The translations under genes and the position numbers were made by a program. The notes under the pieces are model-generated. The model made no database searches and was not told the origin of the DNA. It saw nothing but the letters and a program-made list of their open reading frames with translations. 64,000 nt of DNA, taken from assembly GCA_027924585.1 (NCBI GenBank), contig BSBM01000001.1:52134501-52198500 (forward strand), in the 5' to 3' direction. Positions 23,070 to 34,431 of the stretch are shown piece after piece (the stretch's first letter is position 1; every line of letters begins with the position of its first letter). The stretch is from Larix kaempferi. Lineage: Eukaryota > Streptophyta > Pinopsida > Pinales > Pinaceae.

Positions 23070-23719
23070 TGTTGATGTATATGTAACTTCGGAATGTATT
23101 TCACATATATGTATATTGTATTCCTATAGAGATGGTATTATTCCTCTATAAGGAAGTGTCGTCATTTATATTGTAAGTGTCGTAACTTATACTTGATGGG
23201 TTATTAGACCACCTTGTTTGGGGTTGGACCTATATAAGTCATGTGGGTCAAAGGGTTATTAGACCACCCTATTGGGGGTCGGCCATGTGGTTCAAAGGGT
23301 TATTAGACCACCCTATTGGGGTTCGGCCCACTCAACATTATGTTATGTGGTAAAGTTCGAGCCTACATGAGTTAGGTAAAAAGGCAAGTCAAGTCAAGTA
23401 TAAATAGAGTGCGGGAGGAACTCTATTTACTCACTCACTTCTCACACATGCACTCAAGGAGGAGTGGCGCACTTATGGAGGAGGAGGATCTGCTGCTAGG
23501 TTGTGTCTATCTCTTATGGTTGGTTGTATCATTGCTCTATCTATCTCTGAGGAAGTTATTGGGGTTTTTCACCTTTATGGTTTTCCCCAAGTAAATCTTT
23601 GTGTCTCTTGTGTGCTTGCATGATTGTCTCTATGATTGATATGCTGTAGATATGCTGTACATGTTGTTCTCTCAGTTAATATCCTAGATCAGATTGAAGT
23701 AAATTCTAAAAATTTAACA
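23070..23719 (+). repeat. Element C 3' LTR (650 bp)
   Basis: Colinear with 16322-16971, with about 20 substitutions by eye. It is followed by the TSD cctat. Confidence 0.95.
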
Positions 23720-23724
23720 CCTAT
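23720..23724. other. Right target-site duplication of element C (cctat)
   Basis: Exact repeat of 16317-16321. Confidence 0.96.
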
Positions 23725-24551
23725 CTTCATGACAACATCAAGAAACTGTCTTTTATTACCCACCCTTGAGAAATCTTCGTGGCCACAACCAACCATCTTC
23801 TTCTTTACTTGTGTGACAGTTCCAAGTGACTGTTCAACATATTTTGAATTTGTAAAACCTGCATACATACACCAATTATTAGTTTCAAAATGATAAGGCT
23901 TCAAGGCCTATTTTGTGGTCTCATACATTAATTCTTCTAACTGGTTTTCATCCTTCCAAGGATCCATGAAACCATCATCTAAACTCGTGCCTTCATCTTC
24001 ATCACTACTCTCATCAAGAGCAGATCCTTGTTTAGGTTCACATAGATAAACCTCTTCCTCATCACACATTCTTTGCAGCAACTCAGCCTCTGAGTTCTTC
24101 TTCCAACTGAACTCTTGTATCATACTTAAGTCTCCTTTGTAACTAAATCCACTTGATTCTTTTCCTCTGAAGAACCCAACCATACCTTTGGTCCTCCATA
24201 TTCCTCTGTACAAACTCTTCCATTACTTCTAGCTGCACTTTTATTTCAACCAAATCCCTATCAAGATTTTCCTGACTTGATCTTCTATGGCCCTTCTCTG
24301 AACATTCACTATGATTATAAGCAACCACAGTCTTCTTTCCCTCATGAAATCCCCTTTGTTCATCATGGACTACAACCAATCCATCACTACAAGCTCACTC
24401 CATCAACTTGTCTGTAGCTACCACACCAAGTCTTCCCATGCTTGGCCTTCTATTGGCATCTCCGTTGGTTTCTCTTTTCTGATTGTGACTCCTCCTTGAG
24501 CCTCTAAGATAACCATCAATGGTCATCTCTTCTTTCCTCCGTGGACTCATC
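23725..24551 (-). pseudogene. Element B acidic reading frame, N-terminal part
   Basis: A plausible minus-strand start at 24551 (M-S-P-R-R-K-E-E) gives about 50 codons to a stop near 24390. The frame shifts through 24379-24143 and again to 24213-23908. After one stop (23908-23910) it stays open to the element C insertion at 23725 and continues in frame at 16316. A Y-G-W-V-L-Q-R-K-R-I motif at about 24150-24215 repeats the one in the C-terminal part (about 16130-16200), with a similar acidic helix before it. This suggests an internal duplication about 205 codons apart. There are no known domains. Degraded by at least one stop and two frameshifts here. Confidence 0.55.
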
Positions 24552-25226
24552 CCGTTCCACCTTGTGGGATGCAAACAACCTCTTCTACTTTTGAAACAAG
24601 TACAACACTTGTTCCCAGTCCCAAGTCATCTTTTGGTGACTCTGCTTCTTCTTGTCTCTTCACACAGAACCTTCCCTTGAGCACTCCTGCTCTTCAACTT
24701 TCAAAGCTGATAGGTTGTTTCTTTACACCTAATCACCTTCCTTAGAGAACTACAGTTAGTCTCCCTTCTCCAGCAATACACTTTGCTACCTTATTTCATT
24801 CACAATATTCTTTTTCTTTCACCTGCAAGCAAGTTATCTCTTCATATGAAAGCCAATGAATATTGAAATCCTTGACTCTTATTTCTTACCAATATCTGCT
24901 TCAGCCAAAACACTGCTGCAACTTCACCAATCCTGCTAGCTGAAATTCCTGAATCTTTTCCCCTTCTTTAAGAGCTTTGCTTGCTCTTCTCCTTCACATC
25001 CTCCAAGCTATGATTCACTATCACACTTTTCCCTTCAGCTATTTCCTACCAAGAACACATGCATATCATCTTATACAATCAAATGACAAGACATAATCAC
25101 TTACCAAACTTCCTCAACCTTTCCTGGTTGAAACCCTTATTGTTGTTTGCAATTTCTTCTCTCACAAGCCACTGTCCACAAATATCTCTTGTAGAGTCCT
25201 CTGTTCTTCCCAAAGAACCTTTTCTT
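24552..25226 (-). other. Leader region of element B
   Basis: Lies between the B PBS and the first plausible start codon. I see no conserved domain. It is pyrimidine-rich on the plus strand (purine-rich as transcribed). The plus-strand frame 25059-25250 is not supported. Confidence 0.5.
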
Positions 25227-25238
25227 GCTCTGATACCA
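25227..25238 (-). other. Primer-binding site of element B, initiator-Met tRNA
   Basis: gctctgatacca on the plus strand is TGGTATCAGAGC on the minus strand, four bases inside the 5' LTR. It sets the orientation of B. Confidence 0.92.
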
Positions 25239-25242
25239 AAAT

Positions 25243-26473
25243 TGGTGTAGGGACCCTCAAAGACCTACCTTATTTTTGAGAAATAACCTCTATTTCAGTC
25301 CATGGCTACTACGAAAATGCTACAGTGACTAAATGGAACTCATCTTCTTTCTTTAGAACTCGATTCCCTTTCTCACTTGATCAACCCAAAACGTCATTCA
25401 CACACTTCTGCAAAATGCAGTCCAGATAACCTCACGAATCTCTTCAACTGTGGATTTTCTTGAAAATTCACTTGAGAGACATACAATAGACCCCACTCTG
25501 CACAAAACCCAAATCGCGGAATCTCTGAATTTGTCTTCGCTTGTCTAGAAACTGGGCTGCAAGTTCAGTAATTATTTTACTCCATGCAATCTTTCATAGC
25601 TTCTAAATCCATTCCACCATCAATTCTCCTCAAGAGTTTCTACCCAAATATTTACCTTTGGGCATCTTCCTTCTACATGTTCTCTCTCCTGTTCCATAGG
25701 GTTATTCACACAAAACCCCAATTCATATATAATGAATTCTATAGTATGTACATATTCATAGATGCTGAAACTCTACAGATTTCACACACATATGCTAGAA
25801 TTCACAGTATGTATATTATTGACACACAAAAATTAAGAATCTCTCTACACAGCCAACACACAACAATTTCAATATAAAGATCTATTATAGGTTAAAATCA
25901 TCAATTCCATACATTCAAATACAAAGAGTAACACACAGGTTAAACATAAAACTCTGTTTCTTTTTCATTGATTCAAAAGTTTGTGAAATGCATCAGATCT
26001 TTCTACTCTACTACTGTACATGTTCCACCCCCCAGTTCTTCTCCTCCATCGATCTCTTGAACCCGAACCTCCCCTTCTATGGCTCGGCTCTTCCTCTCCC
26101 TAACCCTCTCTCTCCCGAGAGTTACAAAATTTTGTCCTTTTTTCCTTTTTCTCAATATGCCATTAGCCAGATTCTCTCTAATAGACACTTGCCCAAATTT
26201 AAGAATTTCTTTCTAAGTTTAGCCAACTAACTCCTAAAATTTGTAATAGCTTAACTAGATGGCTTGGTCTCCTCGCAGGGAGCTATAATTAGCCATTTAT
26301 TTCCTATTTAAACTCTATAACTGGCAACACATCATTATCTACATAATTAATCATTCAACAAAATATTCAAATAAGTTTTTCCTTGGTTTTCAAGTTTCCT
26401 TAGTTCAACTTTGAACCACAACATGTGACAAAATGATCACATTGTTGGCTTTGCACTTGATGCTCCTGCCTCA
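25243..26473 (-). repeat. Element B 5' LTR, complete (1231 bp)
   Basis: Colinear with 3013-3281 plus 13493-14453, and it preserves the site where A inserted in the other copy. LTR divergence is visibly higher than in A or C. Confidence 0.92.
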
Positions 26474-26478
26474 CCGGC
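26474..26478. other. Right target-site duplication of element B (ccggc)
   Basis: Matches tcggc at 3008-3012 with one difference. Confidence 0.65.
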
Positions 26479-28438
26479 CTTACTTGTTTGCACCTTGTTC
26501 GCGACCTTGATGTCCCAAATGACGTGTGCACCAATCAACTACTTCCGCAAAGAATTTGAGTTGGGTTGCACCATGAATCATCTAGTACCTCCAAAGTGCT
26601 CATTTCACACATGCACCCACGCCATCATGTTCACCCTTTCCATGCTCTGTTTCAAAAAATCTCCAGGTGTGTCGGACTCCTATCTTTTTATGAAGGCTAC
26701 TCAACCACTAAAAAGAGCATGCCGATTTGAATTGCTCTGCACACCCATTTAAAAAAATCCAGTGTTCAGTAAATGATACACCGCTCTGCCTGAATGAATC
26801 ATAAATCAACCCAAAGCAGTGTTGAATGAACAATGTGTCATGCTCACGATCATCAAAGGCATAAAAATGGTACTCCTTGATCACTTCACGTGACTGAGGA
26901 GCGCTATCCCTACCATCAATTCTTTCTTGAGCATGTCTGTCCAATACATGTAAGAAGATAGACACCTGGTCGGAATGATAGTAATCACTCTGTATCTCTC
27001 TCTGAGGAGCAAATGTGTAGTTCTCAACAAAGTCTACCACTCATAAGATTGTGCCCGACTCAAATACCTCACGAGAATGTTTGAATTCTGAAGCTTTCCA
27101 CCTGGACCTATGGGAGTGCTTTATGTATTTATAAATTTGACTTTGAAACTTCTCCATGAAATCTGAAACATGAATCTCATCCTCGAGCAAGACAATCCTC
27201 TTATATGGCACAAATGAAGACGATGATGGATTCATGGAGATATACTCGTACCTCTTCCACATGACTGTGATATCTCACAATCCAGGGTGTGTTGGATCGA
27301 TAATAAATTTCCTATGGAACAATGCCAAATCGTTGCATTCATAGAATATTCTCCCACCTACACACCTCTTATTGAAAAACACTTGTTCAGGATTCCTGTT
27401 GCATAGTATCATACAAATAAAATATCGCACTATGTTAGGATCTAGTTCACCGTTCTAGTGCCTTTTGCAAAAATCCAGAAATGTGTTATAATATAGTTGA
27501 AATTCAACGTGGTATCAGCAAAACAAGTGTTGCGAATCGTATTCAACCTAATATACCATGGTTTCAATTTGTTGAACATGTTAAATGATATTTGAACACT
27601 AGGATTGATTTCTTGGAATTCCTCGTAAAGTGCAACTCCCGTCATCTCCATCACATGCTTACAGTGCTCCTAATAAATGCATTTGGATAAACGTTGACGT
27701 AGGACATGCTTTCAATCTGGAATAGAAAGAGAATGGCTATCCCAAAAATCTATCACCTTCTCTCTAATGCTCGCTGCCATCCTGCCTCGATAGGGTTCCC
27801 TACAAATAAGATCCCAACAAGTAGATTCATCATTTTCATCTATCCAGACCCTGAATTTAGTATATTTGAACAATGTTCTTTTTGAAACTTTGAGAAATGA
27901 TGCCATTGTTGATACCATTTGATTTATTGAGGTGCTTTGTGCCACAACAACTGTTGTAATTTCCCTACGAGCAGCTCGGATATCATTATTTCTTGATTTT
28001 CCAAATGAAGATAATGTAGTTCTTACATTTTCTATTGCATTCTTGCATGTCTTCTTTGTTTTAGCATCTTGAAAGCCCAAAAACTTTGTGGCATGTTTCA
28101 TTTTTTTTGTTTTTTATCAACGCATGTAGGATTTGAGCTTGTGACATCATTGAATGTTGTTCAAAATCTGACTTAATTATGTTACTGACATGCTCTCTAA
28201 CTGTCCGACTAGGTATCGGGTTCCCATTCTCTTCTCGTGCAGAAACAACTGCACAATCCTCTAGACAATTTTCACCCCTTCCAACCCCACTGCAACTCCC
28301 AATTATACTTGAAATGTGAGAGGGAAAGGTGTCATGTGATGGTTGAACAAGATCATGAGGGGGCACAGGGTCATGTGATTCTTGATCACCATGATGTGAT
28401 GGCTGACCATAATCTATCCTTACATAATCAAAATTCAT
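26474..28438 (-). pseudogene. N-terminal and catalytic part of a DDE-type transposase-like gene
   Basis: Minus-strand pieces in order: 28438-28061, 28101-27712 (joined by a one-base slip at the T run near 28095), 27654-27442, 27262-27041, 27040-26708 and on in the same frame past a stop to about 26600. Visible motifs include a helix-turn-helix-like basic segment, a Cys/His segment (C-F-A-D-T..., read as C-x-Y-H-V-E-F in the alternative frame), V-D-F-V-E-N-Y at the start of 27040-26708, D-D-R-E-H-D near 26870-26850, N-G-C-A-E-Q-F-K near 26740 and H-G-K-G-E-H-D-G-V-G near 26640-26600. The spacing matches an RNase-H-fold family that I know as uncharacterised proteins in animals and some plants, where the third block is usually D-G-C-A. 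The Asn here, the stops and the frameshifts indicate a dead gene. It continues at 3012-2073 beyond element B. Confidence 0.65.
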
Positions 28439-28439
28439 G

Positions 28440-30480
28440 TGAAATTAACAAATTGAAAATTGCTAATTTTTTACATGGAAATTAACAAATTGAAAATTGC
28501 TAATGACTTGATACTTCTCACATGAGGCTATGCAAATAATTTTTTGTAATTTTTTATTATGGTAAGTTATAAGGAAAAAAATATAACTTATCCATACATT
28601 CATGCATATAAAAAGTTGGTACAAGAATTGATAATACTTTTAAAACAAGAAAATTGTTTGTAACTTGAATTCAAAATAACTAAATATGTACATTTAACTT
28701 GAAGTTGTACATTTATCTTGATAATTGTTCTAATTAAAGTTTGAAATTGCTAGTAACTTGAAATTTGCAATTGCTAGTAAAGTTTGAAATTACCTGTAAC
28801 TTGAACTTGCTAGTAATTACTTGAGAATTGTTCTAAGTAAAGTTTGAAATTGCTGGTAACTTGTACATTTAACTTTAAAATTGCTAGAAACTTGAAATTT
28901 GTTACATGTAAATTAACAAATTGCAAATTGCTAGTGACTTGAGAAATTTTTTGTACAAGTATTGAAAATACATTTAAAACAATAAAATTGTTTGTAACTT
29001 AATATCAAAATAACTAAATATGTATGTAACTTGAAATTGTACATTTAGCTTGAGAATTGTTAGTAAAGTTTGAAAAACAAGTATATGTTTAACTTGATAA
29101 TTATTAATAACTTGATAGTTGTGCATTGAACTTTAAAATCGCTAGTAACTTGAAATTTGATGTGGAAATTAACAAATTGAAAATTGTTAGTAACTTGAAA
29201 TTTGAAATTGCTAGTAAAGTTTGAAATTGCTTGTAACTTGAAATTGCTATTAACTTGTACATTTAATTTTAAAATTTCTAGTAACTTGAAATTTGTTACA
29301 TGCAAATTAGCAAATTGAAAATTGATAGTGACTTGAGAAAAAATTGGTACAAGTATTGAAAATACATTAAAAACAAGAAAATTGTTTGTAACTTAATTTC
29401 AAAATAACTAAATATGTATGTAACTTGAAATTGTACATTTAGCTTTAAATTGCTAGTAAAGTTTGAAAATCAAGTATATATTTAGCTTGATAATTATTAA
29501 TAACTTGATAGTTGTACATTGAACTTTAAAATTGCTAGTAACTTGAAATTTGATGTGAAAATTTACAAATTGAAAATTGCCGTGTGAATTGAATTTTCCA
29601 ACTAATACATAACTATCAATTTAACTTGAAAATTATCCATTTAACTTGAAAATTGCTACAAATTTTGAAATATAAATAATATATATACTTACTATATGAA
29701 TTTTTTTTTAACTTATCCCTACATTCATGCATAGAAAAAATCTGTACATAAATTGAAAATACTTTAAAAATAACATAATTGAATTTTTCAACTACTACAT
29801 AATTATCACAATGTTCATTTTATTTGTTGTCATTGAATTTTACATATATTACATAACTATCAAAATATTCATTTCATTTGTTTTCAAATTGAATTTTCTA
29901 ACTAATACATAACTATCATAATGTTCATTTCAAATAAAATGAAGGTAAGCTAAAATTAGACATTAATAGTTATTTCAATCAACAAATGTTGAGACTTGGA
30001 GCTCACATGAGGCTATCCAAATATTTTTTTAACAAATAACAAAAAAAGAATGCGAATTACATTTAACTTGAAATTGTTAGTAACTTATAAAATTGAAGAT
30101 AGTTAAATATGTAAATTTTAACTTGAAAATAGGGTCAAAGTGTACATTTAATTTGAAAATTGTTCCAATAACATTGAAAATTGTTAGTCACTTGAAAATT
30201 ATTCATTTAACATGAAAATTGTTACAAATTTTAAAATACAAATAAGGAAGTTATGAAATAAATAAGAATCTCATTACAAACAGATATTAAATAAATTAGA
30301 TTGTGAAATAGTTAATTTTCTTTTTGTAGATTGTTACTAATTTTCTAGTCTAAATAACAAATTGTTAAAAATATTATTACAAACAACATATAGTAAGGAT
30401 AAAATGAAAAAGATAGTTAATATATATAAAAAATTATTAGAGAAAGATAAAATATGAAATTTAAATTAGGTAACAAGTAA
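28440..30480. repeat. AT-rich degenerate tandem repeat, unit about 335-395 bp
   Basis: gtacaagtattgaaaatac-like words occur near 28618, 28953 and 29348, with long shared stretches between the last two (for example gtatgtaacttgaaattgta and gataattattaataacttga). Smaller words such as acttgaaattg and ttgctagtaa recur throughout. It starts right upstream of the transposase start. Confidence 0.8.
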
Positions 30481-30896
30481 TTCAAAAATTTACTCTGGTT
30501 GTCCTCCATTGGAATTTGTTGCACCAATGGTCTATCTTCTTCTTCTATCAATTTTTCTCATGCTCTTCATGCTCATTTTGTTAATGAGCATGCTTCCTTT
30601 GTCGTTTTCTTTTGCTCCCCATCAAACTACAATGAAAGCAAACAAATAATCATTCAAATTGTTATAACAAACAACAATATGAAATATGAAATTGAAGAAC
30701 AATAATACTTCTTACATGTCTAATGAACTCTAATTGAAATTAACTTAACAATTAATTAAATAAGTGTTGTTTGGCAATTGTTTAGTGATTATAGGGAGGT
30801 TTCTTGTCGTTTTTGCATGGGAATGGTGGTTGAAAACATTAATTGTCCAACTCCTTTCCCGGGTTCCTTTTTATGTTTTTTTTACATAGACAAATC
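30481..30896. other. Intergenic, no gene seen
   Basis: Short frames (30499-30705, 30778-30984) show no family signal. The sequence is AT-rich and continues from the tandem repeat. Confidence 0.5.
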
Positions 30897-31041
30897 ATCG
30901 ATCGAGGGTATTTTTTCAAAACCTCAATCAATAAAAAAAACCTCGACCGAGGGCTTGACAAGACCCCAATCGAGGTCTATGTAAAACCCTCAATCAAGGT
31001 TTAATTTATCCCTCGATCGAGCAAATACCTCAATCGAGGAC
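30897..31041. repeat. Cluster of palindromic CCTCGATCGAGG-like motifs
   Basis: Near-palindromic 12-mers occur at about 30941 (cctcgaccgagg), 30964 (ccccaatcgagg), 30988 (cctcaatcaagg), 31011 (cctcgatcgagc) and 31028 (cctcaatcgagg), with a half-copy at about 30900. Spacings are 23, 24, 23 and 17 bp. Several differ from the palindrome by C-to-T or G-to-A changes. Confidence 0.85.
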
Positions 31042-31845
31042 CTAAAAAAAAGGTTGAGAGACCTTTTCACTGCAGAAAATAATTTTTTTTTGCCTCTCAT
31101 AGGCTTAAAATATGTCATTAAATGCACATTAATGGGTGGAATTGATACCATTAGATTCATCAATGAATCCTCTATCCATATACATATAATTTATGAATTT
31201 TTATCTTCATAAGTCATTTGTTTTTTAATTTATGCTAAAGCTTACCCTAAAAAATCATGTTGACAACTTCGACTGAGCTCAAAGATAAATCAACAACATT
31301 CAAAATACACATTGAAAAAATAGACAAGCACTACATTAGTGCGTCCTCTTCAAAATTATATTTTTATTTTTGCAAATTACGTAAACAATCAAAAGATTTG
31401 GTGCACAAACACACATGTGCAAAATGTGACTGAAATATTCACTAGTCAGTTTCGAGAAATAATAATAAATATAATTTTTTGAGGAAAATTAAAAGAAAAA
31501 TATGTACACACTAGTGCATTCTGTCTAGATCATGTTCACATATTTTATTTTTTTTAATTTTTACTTTAACATTAAGTTATTTTGCACAGACGCAATCCAC
31601 TTGTTAATTGTTCTTCAATTTTTTAAGGAAACACATTTCATTAAATGAAAATTTGACATGATAAATGACATTGGTATATTTTTTAAAAAATATCGTTGGA
31701 AAGCCAACATAATTCTATACATTTCATTTTTTAACCACATGTCGAAATTCATATGGAAAATATGAGTTTTGAGGGATTCAATTTAATATATGGGTGAAAT
31801 TTCCATTTTTCATCATCATATTTGGCCAAAAAGGGTTACCCATCT
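31042..31845. other. AT-rich intergenic, no gene seen
   Basis: No open frame or repeat of note. It ends where similarity to copia elements D and E begins. Confidence 0.5.
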
Positions 31846-34123
31846 TCATGTGAGATTATTCACAATACACACATTGTAAATAGTGCTGCTAAACACATGA
31901 ATACGACTCTTCTAGAGAGAGCAAGGTGTATGCTCAGTAATGGCAAGTTGCAGCAGGAATTATAGGGAGAAGCAGTTCTTACAGCCTGCTATTTGGTAAA
32001 TAGATCACCATTAGCTGCAATAAGCTATAAGATTCCAGAAGAGGTATGGATTATACACCCCTGTGATTATTCAAATCTTAATATTTTTGGTTGTGATGCT
32101 TATGCTTCAATTCCAAAGAATCAACTTTCTAAATTAGATCCAAAATAAAATAGGTACACATTTGTTGAATATGGTGATGAAATTAAGGGATATAGATTGT
32201 GGGATCCTACTGCCGACAAGATCATCATTAATATAGATGTTGTGTTTGATGAATTGTCACTCATGATATCATATGTGGTAGATGGTTAAGTGAAACACGT
32301 AGAATTACCATAGATTCAACAATTTCAGTTGGAGACTCAACCATCTACAAGAAAGGAGGATCATGAAGACGTTCATGAAGAAGCTCCTATAGATGAAGAT
32401 AATGTCACATAAAATCTTCAGAAAACTAAAAAATTGCCACAACAAACTTTACGAAGGTCACATGGGTCATAAATTTTCCCAAGAGGTGTGAAGATTATGC
32501 TTCACGTGTTTCTTTGATTTCTAACGATGTAGAACCTAGTTGTTATTAGGAAGCATTGGAGGTATCAAAAAGTGCTAAATTGAAAGAAGCAATGAAAGAA
32601 GAAATGGATGCCTTGGAAAAGAATAAAACATGGGATAGGGTGGAACTTCCAAATGACAGGAAAATTGTTGGCTGCGAGTGGGTCTACAAGCTGAAGAAAG
32701 GTGTCGATGATAAGGTTGATAAATACAAAACAATACTAGTGCCAAAAGGGTATTCTCAAAAGGAAGGCATTGATTTCCATGAAATATTTTCACTAGTCAT
32801 TAAGTTTGTTTCTATTCAATTAGTGTTAGCACTAGTTTCTTTACTAGATCTATAGTTAGAACAACTAGACATTAACACTGCATTTATACATGGAGATTTA
32901 AATGAGGACAATTACATGGAAGGACTAGAAGTGTTTGTTTGGAATAAAAAAGGAAGGTTTGTTTGCAAGATCGGGAAGTCATTGTATGGCCTGAAGCATT
33001 CTCACAGGAAATGGTACAAGATATTCAATTCCTTCATGGTGAGCCAAAATTGATCATTGTGTTTACTTTAAAAAGTTGGAAAATGGCATATTCAATATTT
33101 TGGTGTTATATGTTGACGATATGCTTCTAACAAGAAAGAACATGGTTGAATTCAACAAGTTGAAGGCTAAGTTAGCTAGGACATTTGATTTGAAGGATAT
33201 AGGAGCAAAAAAACAGATCTTGGGCATGAAAATACAAAGAGATAGGAAAAATGGTAAGTTATGGTTATCACAAGTTAAGTACGTGGAGAAAATACTTCAT
33301 AGATTCGGTAGGAATAATGTGGAACAAGTTAATATCCCTTTGTCTTCAAATTTTAAGCTTTGTTAAAGTTTGTGTCCTAGTAATGATGAATAAACTGAGT
33401 ATATGTCTCGTGTACCTTATTCTAAGAAGTAAGAATTTTGATGTATTTGATGGTTTGTACTAGACCATATATTTCATATGCCATTGATGTTGTTAGTAGA
33501 TTCATTGCAAATCCAAGTAAAGAGAATTAGATAGCAGTGAAATGGGAGCTTTAGTATCTTAGAGGCACAAGAAATTATTGTATCACCTTTGATGGTTGCA
33601 CTGATAAGGTTTGCGGTTATGTTGATTCATACTTTGCAGGCGATTTGGCCAAGAGGAGATCCACTTCAAGTTATGTCTTTACTCTTGTAGGTGGTCCTAT
33701 TAGTTGGATGTCAAAGCTTCAAAATATTGTTGTTTTATCCACTACAGAGGTAGAGTATATATCAGCTTCACATGCTTGCAAAGATGCAATATGGTTGAAA
33801 GGTTTGTTGGGTGAGTTTGAAAGGTTTTAAAATAATGTAAAAATATTTTGTGATAGTAAAAGTGCTATACATTTGGATAAAAATCCAACTTATCACAGTA
33901 AAACAAAGCATATTCCTCTAAAATACCATTTTGTAAGACGGGTAATTGATGAAGGTTGAGTGGTTCTTGAAACGAACCACACTCAAAATAATTGTGCAGA
34001 CATGTTCACAGAACCAGTGAAGCTGTGGTGGTGCTTAGATTCTCTTGACTTGCAGGAAAGGTGATGAATAAAACAAGGGCAAGGTGGGAAAGGTATCAAA
34101 TAAATTGTTGTAAAGGTGGAGAT
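31846..34123 (+). pseudogene. Copia pol fragment D (integrase end, RT, RNase H)
   Basis: The fragment begins abruptly inside integrase (region reading ...N-T-T-L-L-E-R-A-R-C-M-L, then G-E-A-V-L-T-A-C-Y-L-V and F-G-C-D-A-Y-A near 31900-32130). RT follows at 32556-32855 (C-E-W-V-Y-K-L-K-K-G) and 33076-33366, with an intact Y-V-D-D at about 33110. RNase H is at 33596-33960 (V-D-S-Y-F-A-G-D, S-T-T-E-V-E-Y, C-D-S-K-S-A-I). Stops and frameshifts occur throughout, several at positions where TGG or CAG would be expected. Gag, protease and the 5' LTR are missing, so D is a 5'-truncated copy. It is about as close to element E (60510-62310) as sister copies and distinct from C and F. Confidence 0.88.
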
Positions 34124-34431
34124 TGTTGGATAAAGTGATAACCAATTCCCATGGATTTTGTATTATGGCATATTCTAGATCCTATTTTTCTGCCTTCGGT
34201 TGATATAAGGAAACCCAAGTTAGAATGCATAATTAATTGGTCAGCTTTTCATAATTGTGTAAGAACTGTTATAAATCCATGTAAGCACATAGAGGAAAAA
34301 ATCATCATTCTGTGAGTGAATGTGAGGAATGGTTGTAAGCCTAAAGGTTCTTGTAATCTCCACGTAGATGTTTCTCTTTCAAGGGTTTTACCACGTAAAA
34401 TATCTGTGTACAATTGTGTGATTGCCACGTA
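34124..34431 (+). repeat. Candidate 3' LTR of element D
   Basis: A purine-rich aaaggtggaga is followed by TGTTGGATAAAG at 34124, as in copia 3' LTRs. The downstream end is not certain. A CA near 34431 after an accacgtaaaa word is my best guess, since no partner LTR exists in the window. Confidence 0.5.

Larger units (their letters stand above)
16322..23719 (+). mobile_element. Ty1/copia-type retrotransposon C, defective, 7.4 kb
   Basis: C has 650-bp LTRs (16322-16971, 23070-23719), inverted ends TGTT and AACA, a variant PBS at 16972, a PPT at 23061-23069 and a perfect TSD. Coding capacity is reduced to the end of RT and RNase H (about 20120-21412). Gag, protease and integrase were not found in the 3.1 kb between PBS and RT. 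The LTRs differ at about 20 positions by eye (about 3 percent). Well-kept LTRs with no usable gag-pol suggest that C moved with proteins from a related element. Sequence in the LTR, RNase H and 3' arrays points to the lineage of element F in this window. Confidence 0.92.
3013..26473 (-). mobile_element. LTR retrotransposon B, minus strand, interrupted by elements A and C
   Basis: Element B has two related LTRs: 3013-3281 plus 13493-14453 (1230 bp after removing A) and 25243-26473 (1231 bp). On the minus strand a PBS matching initiator-Met tRNA (TGGTATCAGAGC, 25227-25238) follows the 5' LTR, and a purine-rich tract precedes the 3' LTR (14454 onward). LTR ends are near-inverted (TGGTGTAGG and CCTACATCA). 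With A, C and the duplicated target bases removed, B is about 5.8 kb. Its internal part carries one long degraded reading frame and no recognisable Gag, protease, RT or integrase, so it is best described as a non-autonomous element of the LARD type, possibly with a lineage-specific protein. LTR divergence is clearly larger than in A or C, as expected for the host of both insertions. Confidence 0.85.
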
